64,000 nt of DNA from Syngnathus acus. Taxonomy: Eukaryota; Chordata; Actinopteri; Syngnathiformes; Syngnathidae. Below are positions 51,541 through 64,000 of this stretch, piece by piece. Where the stretch lies: positions 11,423,956-11,487,955 of the forward strand of contig NC_051095.1 in assembly GCF_901709675.1 (NCBI RefSeq), written 5' to 3'. Numbering within the stretch: the stretch's first letter is position 1; every line of letters begins with the position of its first letter. The notes below the pieces were generated by a model. That model was not told where the DNA came from, searched no databases, and saw only the letters and a list, made by a program, of their open reading frames with translations. A program made the translations under genes and the position numbers.

Positions 51541-54017
51541 TCACCTCCCAGATACCGGCGCTGACTGGCACGGATGCATCATGCGATTGCATCTCCTGCA
51601 TGCAAATGTCAGCTCATTAAACCGATTTCGATTCTATTAAAGTAATTGGCCATCCCGGCTGCAAACGACATTTAATTTACCTCTACAAACTATTAAGCTC
51701 GTGTTTGGCTTTCCAGGAAGCTCACAGACTCCCCAAACATGGGCAAGTGAGAAGCTATTAAGAGAGAGGACAAGCAGAGGAAGCTCAGTTTTCTATCGCA
51801 AAGGCGAGATGGCTTAAGGCGGCGTCGACAGCGTCGCCACTCGTCGACCATCTTAGAACAGAGGACTGCTCTGTTGCGTTGTGCTGTTGTCAGCGGTAAA
51901 TTGGATGATTTACTCAATTAAATTCTTGTAATTCTTGATGGATTTACAAACAGATTGGTTTATTACAAACTTTAGTGAGGTGGCTGTGATTCAGACTGAC
52001 ATTTTTTGGGGGAGGAAAACTGGGGCATATTTCTTTGTGCCAATAATCTCTGACGTTCACTCAACAATACAGGTTGATTGAAAATAGATTGTGTTGAGCA
52101 ACCTAGTATTATTTTGAAGTCCGTACTCCATCGACTGTAATGTTCGCAGTGATCGACCAGCCTTGTCTAAAAATGGACGTCCTGTGGTGACGTCATTTCA
52201 GATTGGCTCACGGCACGCTTCTAGTCTTCATATCTATGAGGAAGCTACTCTGACATTTCCAAACCGAGAAGGGCTGATTTGGCTTGACGGTGAAAAAACA
52301 CATTAATTACACAACATCCTTTCTTTCTTTTTTTAAGCATGGGCCTGTGTGCACTCACTAACTTGTTTGCACAGACGTGCAGGACATTGAAGGCTATTTA
52401 TTTTATTCCCAGACCAGAAATGGATGGCCAGCTGGAATGACAGCTAAGCCAGATAAAACACATTCACTGGCAGAAAGGGAAGGGAGGGGGCTCTGTCTGA
52501 AGCAGTCTTCTAAATTAGTGAGAGGCTAGCAACAGCTCAAGAAACTCTCATTTTCACTCCTTCAGCCCCCCTCCCTCACTTTGTATCACTTTCAATCACA
52601 AGTTCGACCCTATCTCCCTCTTGCATTCCTCCCATCTCTTTCCAGCTCTCTCATTTCCCCCTACAGTCTGAGAGTGGTGCGAATGAGAAGAGGCGCAAAG
52701 GGCAAAAAGTGACGAAGAACGTGAGAGACCGACTAAAAAAAAAGGATACAGTTACGAAAAAGAAAGAAAATTGAGAAGCAAAGAACAAACAAGACAAAAC
52801 AAGAGGTTGAAATCGAATTTGACTTTTTCAAAACGGTATCCTGGATGACCCTATCTACATCTGCAAACGCTGCTCGTCAATATGCACACAAGATGCATTT
52901 TCTACGCCAGCCTTAACATAATCTCAATCGCATTGTCTCTTTGTTTATTCGCATTTGACCGCATGTGCAGTACTAGCTTTGACTTTGGCTTTTCTTTATT
53001 GGTCTGGTATCTGGGAGGGCGAGAGTGAAATGTGATTTACAACTGACACCTCTCCGTGCACATGTGTGCTGAACAATAATAGGAGAGGATGTGTGAAGGA
53101 GAACATGGGAGGTAGAGTCAAAGGGAAATGGGAAGGAAAAACAAGCAAACAAATGTACCACAGATACATAGGGGATGAGGCAGGAGCAAGGGGCAGAAAA
53201 AAATCAAATAAAAACACAACAGAAATTAGTCACGTCAATGTCATCGGTCACATCTTTTGTTGAGTCTCATCATGTCGCCATGACAACAGTTCAATCTGTT
53301 TCAGGAGTGTGACATAAGATGCTTCAGCTCAATTTTTTCAGTACTGTTTACTGATCTAATGTGGGCGGAGTCACACTGATGTATAAACACCTCGATGCTT
53401 ACCCAATTGTGTCAACTACTGTCATGGACTGTTTAAAACATTATTTTGATGTAAGGGAATATTATTAAACAATGAGATGGAGTTTGATGATTGAGAGCAG
53501 GAGTTAACGTCAGAAAACTGCCCCTCCTGCCTCTTTCATCTGTGTCAAGGCAAACAAATCAACATGTAATCGACCATTCCTTAATAAAACTCGTGACAAC
53601 ATAATATATAACATCAAACATTAGCAAGTGTGCTCGGTGCTAGAAAAGAAAAGGAGAGTTCATTAATGCACATATTAGAACTGTGAGAATACAACGCCAT
53701 GCATAATTATTAAAAAAAAAAACATTAAAAAATAAACAGAAGGAAAGAAAATGAATTATTGTGCAAAACATGCAATGACACTCCCTCTCACATACAAAAC
53801 ATTTTCACACTCTCGGGCCGCTTATTTCAGATAGCAGTTAATATCAACATCAACTATAACCAGCATTCGTAACTAGTCCTCTGTGCACTGAGATGTAATG
53901 AGAATTGTAAGTGAAACGTTATATTATAATCACACTGAAGCCACTTCTAATGTGAAGTTCACAAATATTTTTTCCCTTTTTTCCCCAACATGGGGGAATG
54001 CCCCGACATATACAAGA

Positions 54018-54066
54018 TGTCCATCCATCTGTCCATCATCCAAACCGCTTAACCTCACGAGGGCAA
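54018..54066 (-). mobile_element. SINE-tail fragment
   Basis: ATGTCCATCCATCTGTCCAT followed by CCAAACCGCTTAACCTCACG is the reverse complement of the CGGTTTGGATGATGGA-type 3' tail of the local SINE family. Only about 50 bp remain. Confidence 0.5.
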
Positions 54067-54663
54067 GTCTTCTGAAATTACACCTCCGCCCTCAAACCCC
54101 CGTCGACCTAATAATTTAATGCCTGCTCGACCAGGGCCAGTCAGATAAAAGTCCCGTTCGCACCTCCTCGATTAGCTTACACTGTGATATCTTGAACTTT
54201 GTGGGCATGTTTGCACTGGTATGTTATGAGGGCAACCTTAACCCTTGATCCAGCGGAGTGGCACAGAACAGAGGCGAGCGTGTGGCTGGCATTCAGCACT
54301 TTGTGAAACACGACGGCTGTCAGTGGCCAGCAACTGTGGTGGCGTGGATGCCGAGTGGGGGCGACGGTGAGGGGAGCCATTGGGTGACAGTGTCCTGATG
54401 TGGCGCGACATGACACGTATCCTACTATAATGTTCTTGTCAGGACAAGGTTCACACTTCAGTCATGACAAGTCCATTACAGACTGTTTTCAAATTTAAAT
54501 ATGGCAGCATGTTTTTTTGTCTCTTTGCCGTGATGCTGCTTGCAAAACATTTTGTGTCATTACACCAAATTATACAGCTTCTACAAGTCACTGACAATAT
54601 TTGGAATGTCACAGAATATCTGCTTCCATTCCCTTTCATCCACATCAAATGAGTTACTCTGCG

Positions 54664-54797
<134 letters not shown>

Positions 54798-57700
54798 ACT
54801 CGCCCTTAGAGGGAAAAGCGCTAAAGTGAAGGAACACGCTGTAACAAATTTTCTTCTTTTCTCACACAAACAAGTGCAAGCATGAGCGTGAAAAAAACAA
54901 TTTTGTCACGAGCCAGTTGACTTCGAAAGGATGGCATCCATCATTACCTTTCACTTTCATTTTGGTACAATCACTGCGTTCTTTTGACATTTCCTTGATT
55001 AACTCAGGTGTGTCCTGTAGATTATAAAAAAAAAAAACTGATGGCAGGGATGCTCACACATGAAAGAAGTGTGAAAGTGAATGCCTCCTCTATGAATCTT
55101 TGCATCCCTACTGCGCCAGTAATGGCAGCAATGACCTTTGGGTGAAGGTGACTTCCTGCTTGGCTGGTGGCTTGTGGTCAAAATGTGAGCTTGGTGTGAT
55201 GTGTTGCATAGAAAAGAGAGTCGAGCCAAGGAGAGATGACGGCTGAGAAAAATAATGTGAGGGGACCCCAAGTTCCCCGTAGCTATTTCTATAATCCCTA
55301 ACACACACAGACAGATGTTTGCCACCAGAATCAAATGAGAATGGGTTTCTGTCACCAAAGCAAACCTGAAAGGTGTCATCTTAGAAAAACAGATTAAATC
55401 AAAAGCAACAAGCAGGTAGGATGTTGGAATTGCTGATAAAAGCACTTCTTTTTTCAAAAGGGTTTTCGGGGGCTATAAGGTGACAAATTTGAAAAAGGTT
55501 ACAAACTAAACAGATTTCCTTTAAAGAAAAACTGTTAAAGTTTTTTAACGGTGGGCCTGCGGTCTAAAAAGAACAAAACATTTTGATGTGCATTATGCTT
55601 ACTGGTTTCACACGACTGACAAAAATGCAGATGAAATGAATGTGATGGACATGTGTAGGATGGACCGGTCTTGCAGGTTTTAGATTTTATGTCCACGTGC
55701 TTTTCTTCACCAATTATTTCTTGACACTTGTGGGAAAAGGGCAAGATGGAAAAAAAATAAGTGTGGGCTGCTAGAGCCTGAGGTGAGTCAATTCGTCAAA
55801 TCTACCAGTATATTATTGGACCTGTTTTAGTCCTTGAGCCATTCTACAGAAAAAAATTAAAAATTGTATGTAATGTAGACTGACTACAGCACTAATAAAC
55901 TACAAATGTATTATAGAATTAGTGGTGAAGACTGAAACAGTTTCTGGTATGTGCAATATGTGCGGCTGCAAAGGACATCATTTCTGGGCCTTGAAAAATA
56001 AAATGCAACATGAAACATGCTTGGGCTATTCTTTCTTTGTTATTCTGAAAAGGAAAAAAAAATACAGTGAGTGCGAGACAGTTTGAGGAGGGGCATCAAG
56101 GCGAGCTATGTTGTCAAGGCACCTGTTCCAACATATTTTTTCAATTATAACTACTACGCTACGTCGACGATGACTACATAATGCTACTGACCTGGTTTGT
56201 CTGGCATTAACAAAACCGTACAATACAAGTTGTAGTAGTGAAATAAAACTATCTTCATGTAAACACGTCTGGACCTGGGATAGGAGCCTTCGTTCTAGTC
56301 ACATCAGAAAGATAGGGATGGCGGGAATGGTGTACAATAACTCCCCAATTCGGTTCAGCATTCTTCATCCAGGCAGCCTGAGAAAAGTCGGGGAAGGGTG
56401 GGGCGCTATATGGGCATCCAGTTATCCTTGTGCAATGGAATTAATTATAATACCCGGGCAGGTGGAGCTCGGCTCTGCTCCCCAGTACTCTAACCACAGG
56501 GAGCCTCTGTGTTTGTGTGCCTATCCTTGTCGGTGCTTGCAAGCAAGTATTGTTTATGCCTTCTAGTGCTTGCATGCTTTACTTATTTGATGGTTTGAGA
56601 CGCACACTCTCAGTGGCGGCCTCCCTCCTGACTGGAGCTGCAGCCAAACAGCAGGCAGACGGACTCACAGACGCATTTACTTTTCATTAGCGGGAGCAAC
56701 TTGGTACACAGAAGCCGTGTTTAACCTTGCTTCCTTTATTTCCATGGCCACTTTTATCTTACAATAGCAGCTAGGTGACTGGAAACTTGCACTTTCCTAT
56801 TTGCAGTGTAATAACGGCCTCTGGAAAATTGGATCTATTGTGGGACAGCGTAAATCACGACGACTTGGCCTACACACTCATGTTGCCGCAGGGAGTCCTA
56901 GGAGGAATTTGAATAGACTGTGGCGGTGCCACTGGGTTGACTGTCACCCCGAAAGACATGAAGAAGAGAAACAGACAGGGATGCTCAGAGGGGGAAGCCT
57001 CAGGGACTGACAGACAGACAGAAAGATGTGCAGTATCTCAACAGGTGATTTTGCTGTTTACCTTCCTCTACATTTACTTCTGTCAAAAAGGCTATATGCT
57101 TTTGGCCTTTTCCATGTGTGAAACCTGATGTGCTTCTTCTGGCATTTTGTGGCGGTTGGCAATTTACAACTTCGGCAACTCAAAACTGAACCGAATCAGT
57201 AAAAGGTCGTCTCTGATTGGCTGTTGTCAGGCATGTGACCATGTTCTTCTTCTTTATCAAGTACAATGGTGGTTTGCATTCAGCGCCATTTACTGTATTA
57301 TATGTATGTGTATTGCAACCTGGCACATGCTTGATCGAGAAATCAAACTGAAATTTATCGCCATCAGTAATCACAATCACACAATCGCACAGGGCTGTAT
57401 ATAAATAAGTAATTTAAGCAAGTGTTTTAGTTTTTTCAGATGTGTTTAATGAAACTGGTAGCCCTTTGCATTAATCAGTGCAGAAGTAGCGCTTGCTTTC
57501 AAAAAGGAATGTACATATATTATGAATGTGTATTTATTATTATCACATACAGTTAAATCTTCTAATTTGAACTGCCTAAAACACAGTTTGATAAACATTT
57601 GTGAGAAAATATAAGGTTGTTGGATGAGACAGGTTTTAGGTGTGGTTTAGTTTTTTGTGATGCGACACAAGCAATATATAATGAATATATTGCAAGGTAG

Positions 57701-57900
57701 CAGTAGCAACAATAGTGGTACGTGCATTTCTGTACAGGCTGGTCAGTACAATACGACAACACCTCCAATAACAAAAGTATGCCTCTCTGGTATGTGACGC
57801 AACAATTATGGCTTGCTAATGTAAATTAGCCAGGCTGCTTACACTGATCAGGGAAGAAGCCAACACTCTTTGGTTTGAATCCAGATAACAGATAAGAAAC

Positions 57901-57902
57901 AT

Positions 57903-57949
<47 letters not shown>

Positions 57950-57975
57950 CTTACTTACTTATTTATTTATTTATT
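57901..57975 (+). repeat. (ATTT)n microsatellite with ACTT interruptions
   Basis: ATTT units run through the stretch, with an internal block where units change to ACTT near 57950-57960. Confidence 0.97.
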
Positions 57976-59786
57976 AGGTCAGTGAACATTACAGACACAT
58001 ACACAGCTATTCTACTTTTGTTGTAAACGACTGAATCCGAAGTACGTGCCTGAATGCTCATAACATGGGGGAGATACCACAAAGCTAGGGGGAGTGAGGG
58101 AATTATCCCCACATAGGCAGACAGCCAACTAAGGTGGCATAGAAATGCACGGGCTGAGCGATGGAAGTGCTGAGCAGCCAGACAAGACGGCAGCTCTGCA
58201 CAATGAATGAGAATGTGGATGAGAGGTGAATCAGCAAGGAGTGACCGCGTGGGAGTTCTCTGTGCGTTCTTATTCTACCTGCCCTTTAACATAAAAAAAA
58301 AATAATCCGTTTTCTTCAGTGACATACGCAATGTGTTCACCAGAATGTGATCGCTATTACCCGCAGTAATAGCATGCTTGAGCAAAAGACAAGGAAGCTT
58401 GTGAGGAATTTTTGGATTGTGCCGTGGCGTGTTCAAATCCATCCGTCAGTGAGTGGTGCTTGTTTTCAAGAGGGGGCGAATAACAGAGAAACAAGGGACT
58501 CCCTGAAAATGTCTTCTTTCCGTCTTCCTGTCTCAGGCTGACACTGCAAAAAGACATGTTTACCAGAACAAAGAAAATCTTCTCGATCATGTTAAGGGAT
58601 TGATGGCCGTAACAGGCATTAGCTAAAGCGCTACCGAAGAGATTCCCCTGGTCTGGTATTGTGTGTTGTACGGTGCTGTTCTGTAAATAGCATTAGTCGC
58701 GCTCGGTAAAGAATAGACATGTCACAGTTTCATTCTGGATAGTCTTGCATGGCTTAGAAAACAAGTCAATGCAAACACGAGCGTTGAGACGTGCCAGAGA
58801 AACGGATCGACGATCGTCAGCATTTTCCATGGGACTCCGGGCTAGCATTTGCACACGCTTGCGGCTATACCTTGAAGTGACACAACACTGCATGCTTGAA
58901 GAACCTTGCCGTCAGGATGAGAAAACCTATTGATTGACATCTAGAAGCATTGTTGTCTCTTTTCAGATTCAACCAGTGTCAGCAATTTGAAGGAAAGTGT
59001 GGCATCAAGAGATGTCAAATCACAAACTGAGGTGTCTTCCGCCTTGATGAGGTCACTTCTTACTAGCCTCTTCTTCGCCAAATGCGCCAACACACTGCAT
59101 AAAAATCCAATTTCTGACAGCACTTTATCCCGATACTCAACACCAGGCTCGCTTCAAATGCCCTGGAATGGCTCACCATGGCAAAAGCCGGATGATATCA
59201 AGGGTTTGGTTCACATTCCAGGACTTAAGACATTTCTGTTGCAGCACAAGAATCATCTCTCATTCTAATCTCACCAAGAGATCCAGCCTGAGCCTGGAAT
59301 ATCACAAGATAAATATGGAAAGTGAACAATGCGATTGCTGAGCAGTAACATTCCATTTTTAACACCACTCGCCTCTAATCCTCTCCAGCGGTCCTCGTGA
59401 ACCGCCTCTCCTCATCTAAATCTGCTGGAAGACCTGCTGAATAGGCTGATATGACACCGCCGCCTCGCTTCCTCTTGGCAATTGTCGTCGTCACAAACAC
59501 GGTGGCTGACCACACCTCCAGAGGGGTCACTTACCGGCACCTGTAGCCTTGTAACAACACCTTGTCAACATGAGACATTCATATGAGTTAAGTGCGACTA
59601 TCTAGGTTGCCACCTGATCTCATTCGACTTTGGCGTAATAACGGTGGCTGAATTCAAATGCCGATCACATTCATTCACTTGGAAATGAAAATAAATGAAT
59701 AAATAACTTAATATTGTAATGTGACACTGGTTCATTATGAGAAAAAGAAAACACTAAATGAAGACAAAGAAATAAATTTGAATAAC

Positions 59787-59792
59787 CATGCA
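59787..59792 (-). promoter_or_regulatory. UGCAUG motif just downstream of the cassette exon
   Basis: On the transcribed strand the intron carries TGCATG starting 26 nt after the donor of the 60-nt exon. UGCAUG is the established RBFOX binding site, and copies shortly downstream of a cassette exon usually promote inclusion in neurons and muscle. The motif and spacing are seen directly; its function is inferred. A hexamer this close could arise by chance a few percent of the time. Confidence 0.5.
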
Positions 59793-59817
59793 TTTTCTTG
59801 GTGAACCACGAAAATAC

Positions 59818-59877
59818 CTTCATCTTCATCACCGTCGTTGTCTGATAAATCCTCACTCTGTTTTTTTGCATGGGCAC
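59818..59877 (-). CDS. nlgn3: neuroligin-3 cassette exon at splice site A (A2-type), 60 nt
   Basis: This exon encodes an acidic insert in the extracellular esterase-like domain of neuroligin, a postsynaptic adhesion protein that binds presynaptic neurexins. Read on the minus strand in phase 1, it gives AHAKKQSEDLSDNDGDEDE plus one split glycine or aspartate codon at each end, 20 codons in all. The AKKQ-EDL-DNDGDEDE pattern is that of the neuroligin-3 splice-site-A insert and differs from the neuroligin-1 and -4 inserts as I recall them. An AG acceptor lies at 59879-59878 and a GT donor at 59817-59816 (AAG|GTATTT, a weak donor). The exon is a multiple of three with the same phase at both ends, so skipping keeps the frame, as expected of a cassette. 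In the family, site-A inserts modulate ligand binding. No A1-type exon was found between here and 64000. The a/b teleost paralogue cannot be decided. Confidence 0.93.
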
Positions 59878-59915
59878 CTGTTTGGTGAAGGAGGAAGAGA
59901 CATAGAGAGGAACAG
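59878..59915 (-). promoter_or_regulatory. acceptor pyrimidine tract with UCUCU motifs upstream of the cassette exon
   Basis: The 35 nt before the cassette exon read, on the transcribed strand, CCTCTCT (59910-59904), then TCTCTTCC (59900-59893), then the acceptor ACCAAACAG. UCUCU and UCUU within a pyrimidine run are typical PTBP1 sites, and PTBP1 often represses neuron-specific exons outside neurons. It may equally be an ordinary polypyrimidine tract. Confidence 0.4.
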
Positions 59916-62900
59916 GCATGTTTCAAAGCAAGCAACAATGCTAAGGACATTGTGAATTATTTCATTGAAGTTTCTACAGCAGCAGCTGAGATCACAAGAA
60001 ACAAACTAAAGTATATTTGTTCTCATTAACATCGGGTACAAAGGAGTATTAGTGCCATACAAAAAAGAACAATATGAGAATGATGTCAAAAGTACAAGAA
60101 AACATTTGTAAAATGAGAAAAAAATTGAAGAAATTGCAATATTACCTAATAGAACATAATTCTATTTATCTGTCTGAAAAACAAAAAAAGGACTGAAGTA
60201 GCAATATTATCAGCATAAATCTATGTGTTATGACGTCATTCAGAATTGTGGCACATTAGACCCCCTAAATTAAACCGTTCTGTCACACAAAAAGCATGTG
60301 ATGAAAATTACAAATTGTAACACATTAGCCATTTTCTTTTCAGTGGTACTGTTACTCCTTCTTAACATGGTGTTTTTTGACACTATTACAAAATCAATTC
60401 AGCCAATACATAATACAAGAAAGAAAGTACCTTTTGTAACAAATGGAGAACATTCAACATTTTTATACATTTTCAGCAATATAAGGAATGAAGTTTAAAA
60501 GCACCAATAAGCTCCACAATTTGGAGAAATTCTAAAAATAACATTGCATTGAATTATAAGTGAGCTCTTATTCAAATTCATGTTCTCCTATTTAGACTTA
60601 AAATTCAGTTTTTTTTTTTTTATATTGAGTGCCATTAAATGATACTTTGGAGAATTCCTGTTCTCTCCAGAAACGCACTTCATAACTATTCTTAACTCAG
60701 CATATGATGTTAACGAGATTGTCGGGAGGCTGAAAAAACAAAGGTGGCAGACAACGGGCTAACTGGCTAACGACATGTTAATTGACATGAACATGCTCAA
60801 GAGATCAGGCTTTAAACTACAAGGCCTAAGCAAGAGCAAGGCTTTCCGCTTCCCAAGCGGTGGCTACATTTGAATAAAACAAGAGATTGTGGGTATCACG
60901 TATACGTGTTAATGTGAGCAAGTTGTCTCTGCGCCCCACACGGTAGGTAATGTGATGTTGTCCTTGTGCCGCATGCAAGTGCAAGCCCTCCAGGGCACCT
61001 GAACACCATATAAACTTGCAGTGCTCAGGTCTATTTTTTTTTTTTTGCTTTCCTGCACAGAAATGTTCTTGGTGGACACTTATTTTTGGTATGCATATAC
61101 TTTTCTTTGCAAACAGAGTGGCCTTCAGTGAGTCAACCAATGAAGCCAACGTATATGACTTGCTGTTTTATGGTGTACCATAAAAACGTTTACACACTTT
61201 AGAGTTTATAACTCAACTGTGTTTTTCGTTTGCAGATTAAAGCTAATAAATAAACAAATCATTTTCTGTGGTTCTTTAGATAATGACCACACTCACTTAT
61301 GCTCTGAGGCTTTTGAGCATTCCATGTTTACTATGTTCTGCCCATTATATATTATACATATATAATGTATTTCGTTAACTAACTGATTAACAATGTAAAT
61401 TAAAGACAATCCTCATTGGTAACAAACAGCATTTAAACAACCAACATTTTCTACCTATGTGACCATAGCTAGTTATTTCATAATGTAAATTGCAGAGTCA
61501 TGAATATTTCAGTAAGTGCAAAGTGCAAGAGGGTGGAGACCTTTGTATTGCTCCATGTGCCAACTTATGTATCTCGGTGAACTGAACATGCTGCATGAGT
61601 TTGTATATGAGATTGAAAATGAAATGCCGGACAGGTTGTGTGCGAGTTTTCGGGTAAATGTGAATGCTCTCAGGCTATTGTAAATTGTAAAAACGCCAAT
61701 ATGGCCGTAAGTAAGGGGCCATGGACTGTTGGTTGTACATTGAGATGTTTAAAAGCACTCAAGAGTCTGTGTGGATGTGCAAAAGTTGAAGAAGAAAACA
61801 ACAAAGAGCACTTCATAAAAATAAAAACAAAAGTAAAATAAAAACAAACTCCAGAGATCTGAATTTCCAGCTCCAAAAACTACACTAGCAATTTTAACAC
61901 TACTTTTTGAGACAATAAAGCTTTTGTGTTTGACAGGTGCTACACTGTAACTGTCTGTCTCCTTTTCGATCGTCATTTTTTAAATTTGTTAGATGGGTAA
62001 ATGTTTTAGAAAAATAACAACTAACATTCGAAAAAAATGATTTCAGTCTTTTTGATGGCCTATTGCTGTTATTTTAGCTTCCTCTGGTGTTGATGATAGG
62101 GGGGTGAATAACAGCAAGCTTATTGAGTATTAGTGTTCCAGACAGGCATGGATTGGATGGCAGGTGTCGACAGGGTAGCCTCTGTCACAATAAATCATGG
62201 TGTGGGTGAGCCTGTATGTGTCAAACGTGGGCCTTTAGTTTAACATGATGCCCAAATAAGGAGCGACTTTGGGGACAAGACGATATTTGAGCTTCTAGGT
62301 TGAAACTCACAGGACGTGAGATCGTTTGTGATACTCCAAAAACTAATGAAGGATTTTGTTCGCATGGGCAATCTCTAAGGCTCCATGGGTAACGATAGCT
62401 AGTATCATTAATGACAGGGAAAATGGAATCCTGTCACAATCATCTGATCAAGATTCAAATAAGCAAAACCTGACTTGTTGGTTACATCAAGTGTGGCAAA
62501 ATGCTACATTTTAGCAGGGTGCAACCACAGACAAAAAGTGAGTTTGCCTTGGAGGTGCTCATGAAAAAAACAGAGCATGCACTAATTTACTCATACGGGA
62601 AGACTCATGAGATTTATTAAATTAATCAACCATTCCCTCAATACATAGAAGAAGGGCTGAATGTTAACTGCCATGCCTTTGCAAAGGAAAAAGGTTCCGT
62701 GACAGCAGATGAGCCTCGGAGTTAAATATCAGAAAGGTTAGAATGTGGAATGGGATTTTGTGAAAATGTGAAATGTTGCAGGCTTGACAATTTGAAGGAG
62801 TTATAGTCAGTCTCTAATCCTCAGGTAGCCATTTTCCTCTTTTAGAGAGGCCGGATCTGTATCTCCTTCTGTCTGTGATCTCGCGCTATCTCTCTTGTCT

Positions 62901-63230
62901 ACGTCCCCCTCAATCTGGCTCTCAGAGGAGAGGTTAAGGAACAGCTTGGTAGGGACACGTAAGAGCGAATGATGGAGAACGCAGCTGAAAGGTTAAGGAG
63001 GCTGTAATCCTGCCGTAAAGGACAGCCAAAAATTCACACTGTGCTTCAGCTGCTCTCAAAAGAATGAAGTAAAAACCAATAAAAATCGGGTTAAAAAATC
63101 TTGCCTGCCCGTCTAATGTGGAAGAAGGCACGTTAGTACCACGAGATTCTAAATATAAAATGAGGTAAAGGTATATAATCTTGTAAACATCAGTATTATC
63201 AATCAAATCTTACAAGACTGTTGGTGTCAT

Positions 63231-63432
63231 AACAAACATCAATCATCGTTGATAACTGACAGCAAAAGGAGTGCTATTGCGTGGTGTATGTGTGTATATA
63301 TATATACTACATACTATATACACACATACACGTATATATGGATATATAGTACATAGACATTCTACATACATATCCACACCACACAATAGCACTCCTTTTG
63401 ATATCAGTTACCAGCAATGATCGACGTTTTTG
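63231..63432. repeat. 200-bp imperfect inverted repeat (hairpin)
   Basis: The left arm (63231-63295) includes ATCAATCATCGTTGATAACT and AAAAGGAGTGCTATTGCGTG. The right arm (63380-63432), reverse complemented, reads GTCGATCATTGCTGGTAACT and AAAAGGAGTGCTATTGTGTG. AAAAGGAGTGCTATTG is identical in both arms. The centre is TATA/CATA-rich and also partly self-complementary. No clear target duplication or known termini were seen. Confidence 0.88.
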
Positions 63433-64000
63433 TCCGTGTACAGATAACTAATACAAATTGGGGAATTAATGAAAAAACAAAGAGAATTGAAAAAAATTTC
63501 CGCAGGCTGCTTGACTAAGCTAATAGACATACCAGAGGCAACTGATTGTGTTTGTGTGCGTGTGTATACGTGTTCTCTATTCACTTCAATTGGTCTAAAC
63601 TCAAAGAATAGAGCAATTAATGTGAAAAGCGAACAGTAAAACGGCGGTGGGGCTCTAAGTGCGAACTTCCTGCTTTGGTCAAGTCTTGCATCACAAATCA
63701 GTATGACCGGACTAACTTGGGTCAGTGAGTGTCCCGGCTCAATAATAGAGCTCGTTGCTGTCGTATTCAAAGGGAGGCATTGACTGTTGTCAAAGCACAA
63801 AGGCCAATGTTTACTGTCATGTTGGGAAATGTTCACCCATTCTTCTTGCTGCACAGACTTCCTCTGCCTTTCCCTCTTTTTCTTTGGCATGTTGAAGTGG
63901 GCCAACCGGCAGATTATTGTGTACTGAGTGTTGCTGGCTGCGATGAGAAGACATACTGTGGTCGAAGCAGAATTGGATGTATTTCACAGCATTCATACTC

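Larger units (their letters stand above)
59878..64000 (-). other. partial intron upstream of the cassette exon
   Basis: This is non-coding and interpreted as nlgn3 intron. I looked on the minus strand for an A1-type insert exon and for the signal-peptide exon and saw neither. The only clear structure is the inverted repeat at 63231-63432. A reading frame of 165 codons at 63408-63905 runs into that repeat and resembles nothing I know. The rest, 59950-63230 and 63435-64000, holds AT-rich unique-looking sequence with short homopolymers. Confidence 0.7.

Noticed and set aside
54999-55457. A 152-codon minus-strand open frame
   Set aside because: No family resemblance, low-complexity termini from an A run, and no matching exon structure.
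63408-63905. A 165-codon minus-strand open frame
   Set aside because: It has no recognisable domain, its end runs into the hairpin at 63231-63432, and no splice or promoter context supports it. This length is expected by chance in 64 kb.

Overview
The window is almost entirely non-coding vertebrate DNA from inside one long gene. Three short exons on the minus strand (59818-59877, 51288-51437 and 9219-9404) join in frame. They encode part of the extracellular cholinesterase-like domain of a neuroligin, and the residues fit neuroligin-3 best. The signal-peptide exon would lie above position 64000. The large remaining esterase-domain exon and the transmembrane/cytoplasmic exon would lie below position 1. 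Coding sequence totals 396 nt, about 0.6% of the window. The introns between these exons are 8,380 and 41,883 nt.

The repeats point to a ray-finned fish, most likely a percomorph. They include tRNA-derived SINEs of types widespread in percomorphs, L2/Rex-type LINE 3' ends, hAT and TA-flanked TIR elements, and very long pure (AC)n/(GT)n arrays. One SINE type resembles those abundant in seahorse and pipefish sequence. That is a recollection, not a test, so the family is left open.

Layout, read in the direction of transcription from high to low coordinates. 64000-59878: intron with a 200-bp imperfect hairpin at 63.2-63.4 kb. 59877-59818: a 60-nt cassette exon matching neuroligin splice site A (the acidic A2-type insert), with pyrimidine-rich sequence upstream and a UGCAUG motif 26 nt into the downstream intron. 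59817-51438: intron with an (ATTT)n array and a (GT)n array. 51437-51288: 150-nt exon. 51287-9405: the 42-kb intron, with nearly all recognisable transposon copies, including an hAT MITE with an 8-bp target duplication, a SINE with a 13-bp duplication, a TIR family at 24.3, 29.6 and 40.4 kb, a decayed L2 reverse transcriptase, a G-run cluster and an (AC)n array. 9404-9219: 186-nt exon. 9218-1: intron with one probable decayed DNA transposon.

No second protein-coding gene, RNA gene or CRISPR array is supported, and I see no clearly new biological system. The most interesting points concern RNA processing of the neuroligin transcript. One is the RBFOX/PTB-like setting of the cassette exon. The other is that two long complementary dinucleotide arrays, (GU)n and (AC)n in the pre-mRNA, flank the in-frame 150-nt exon.
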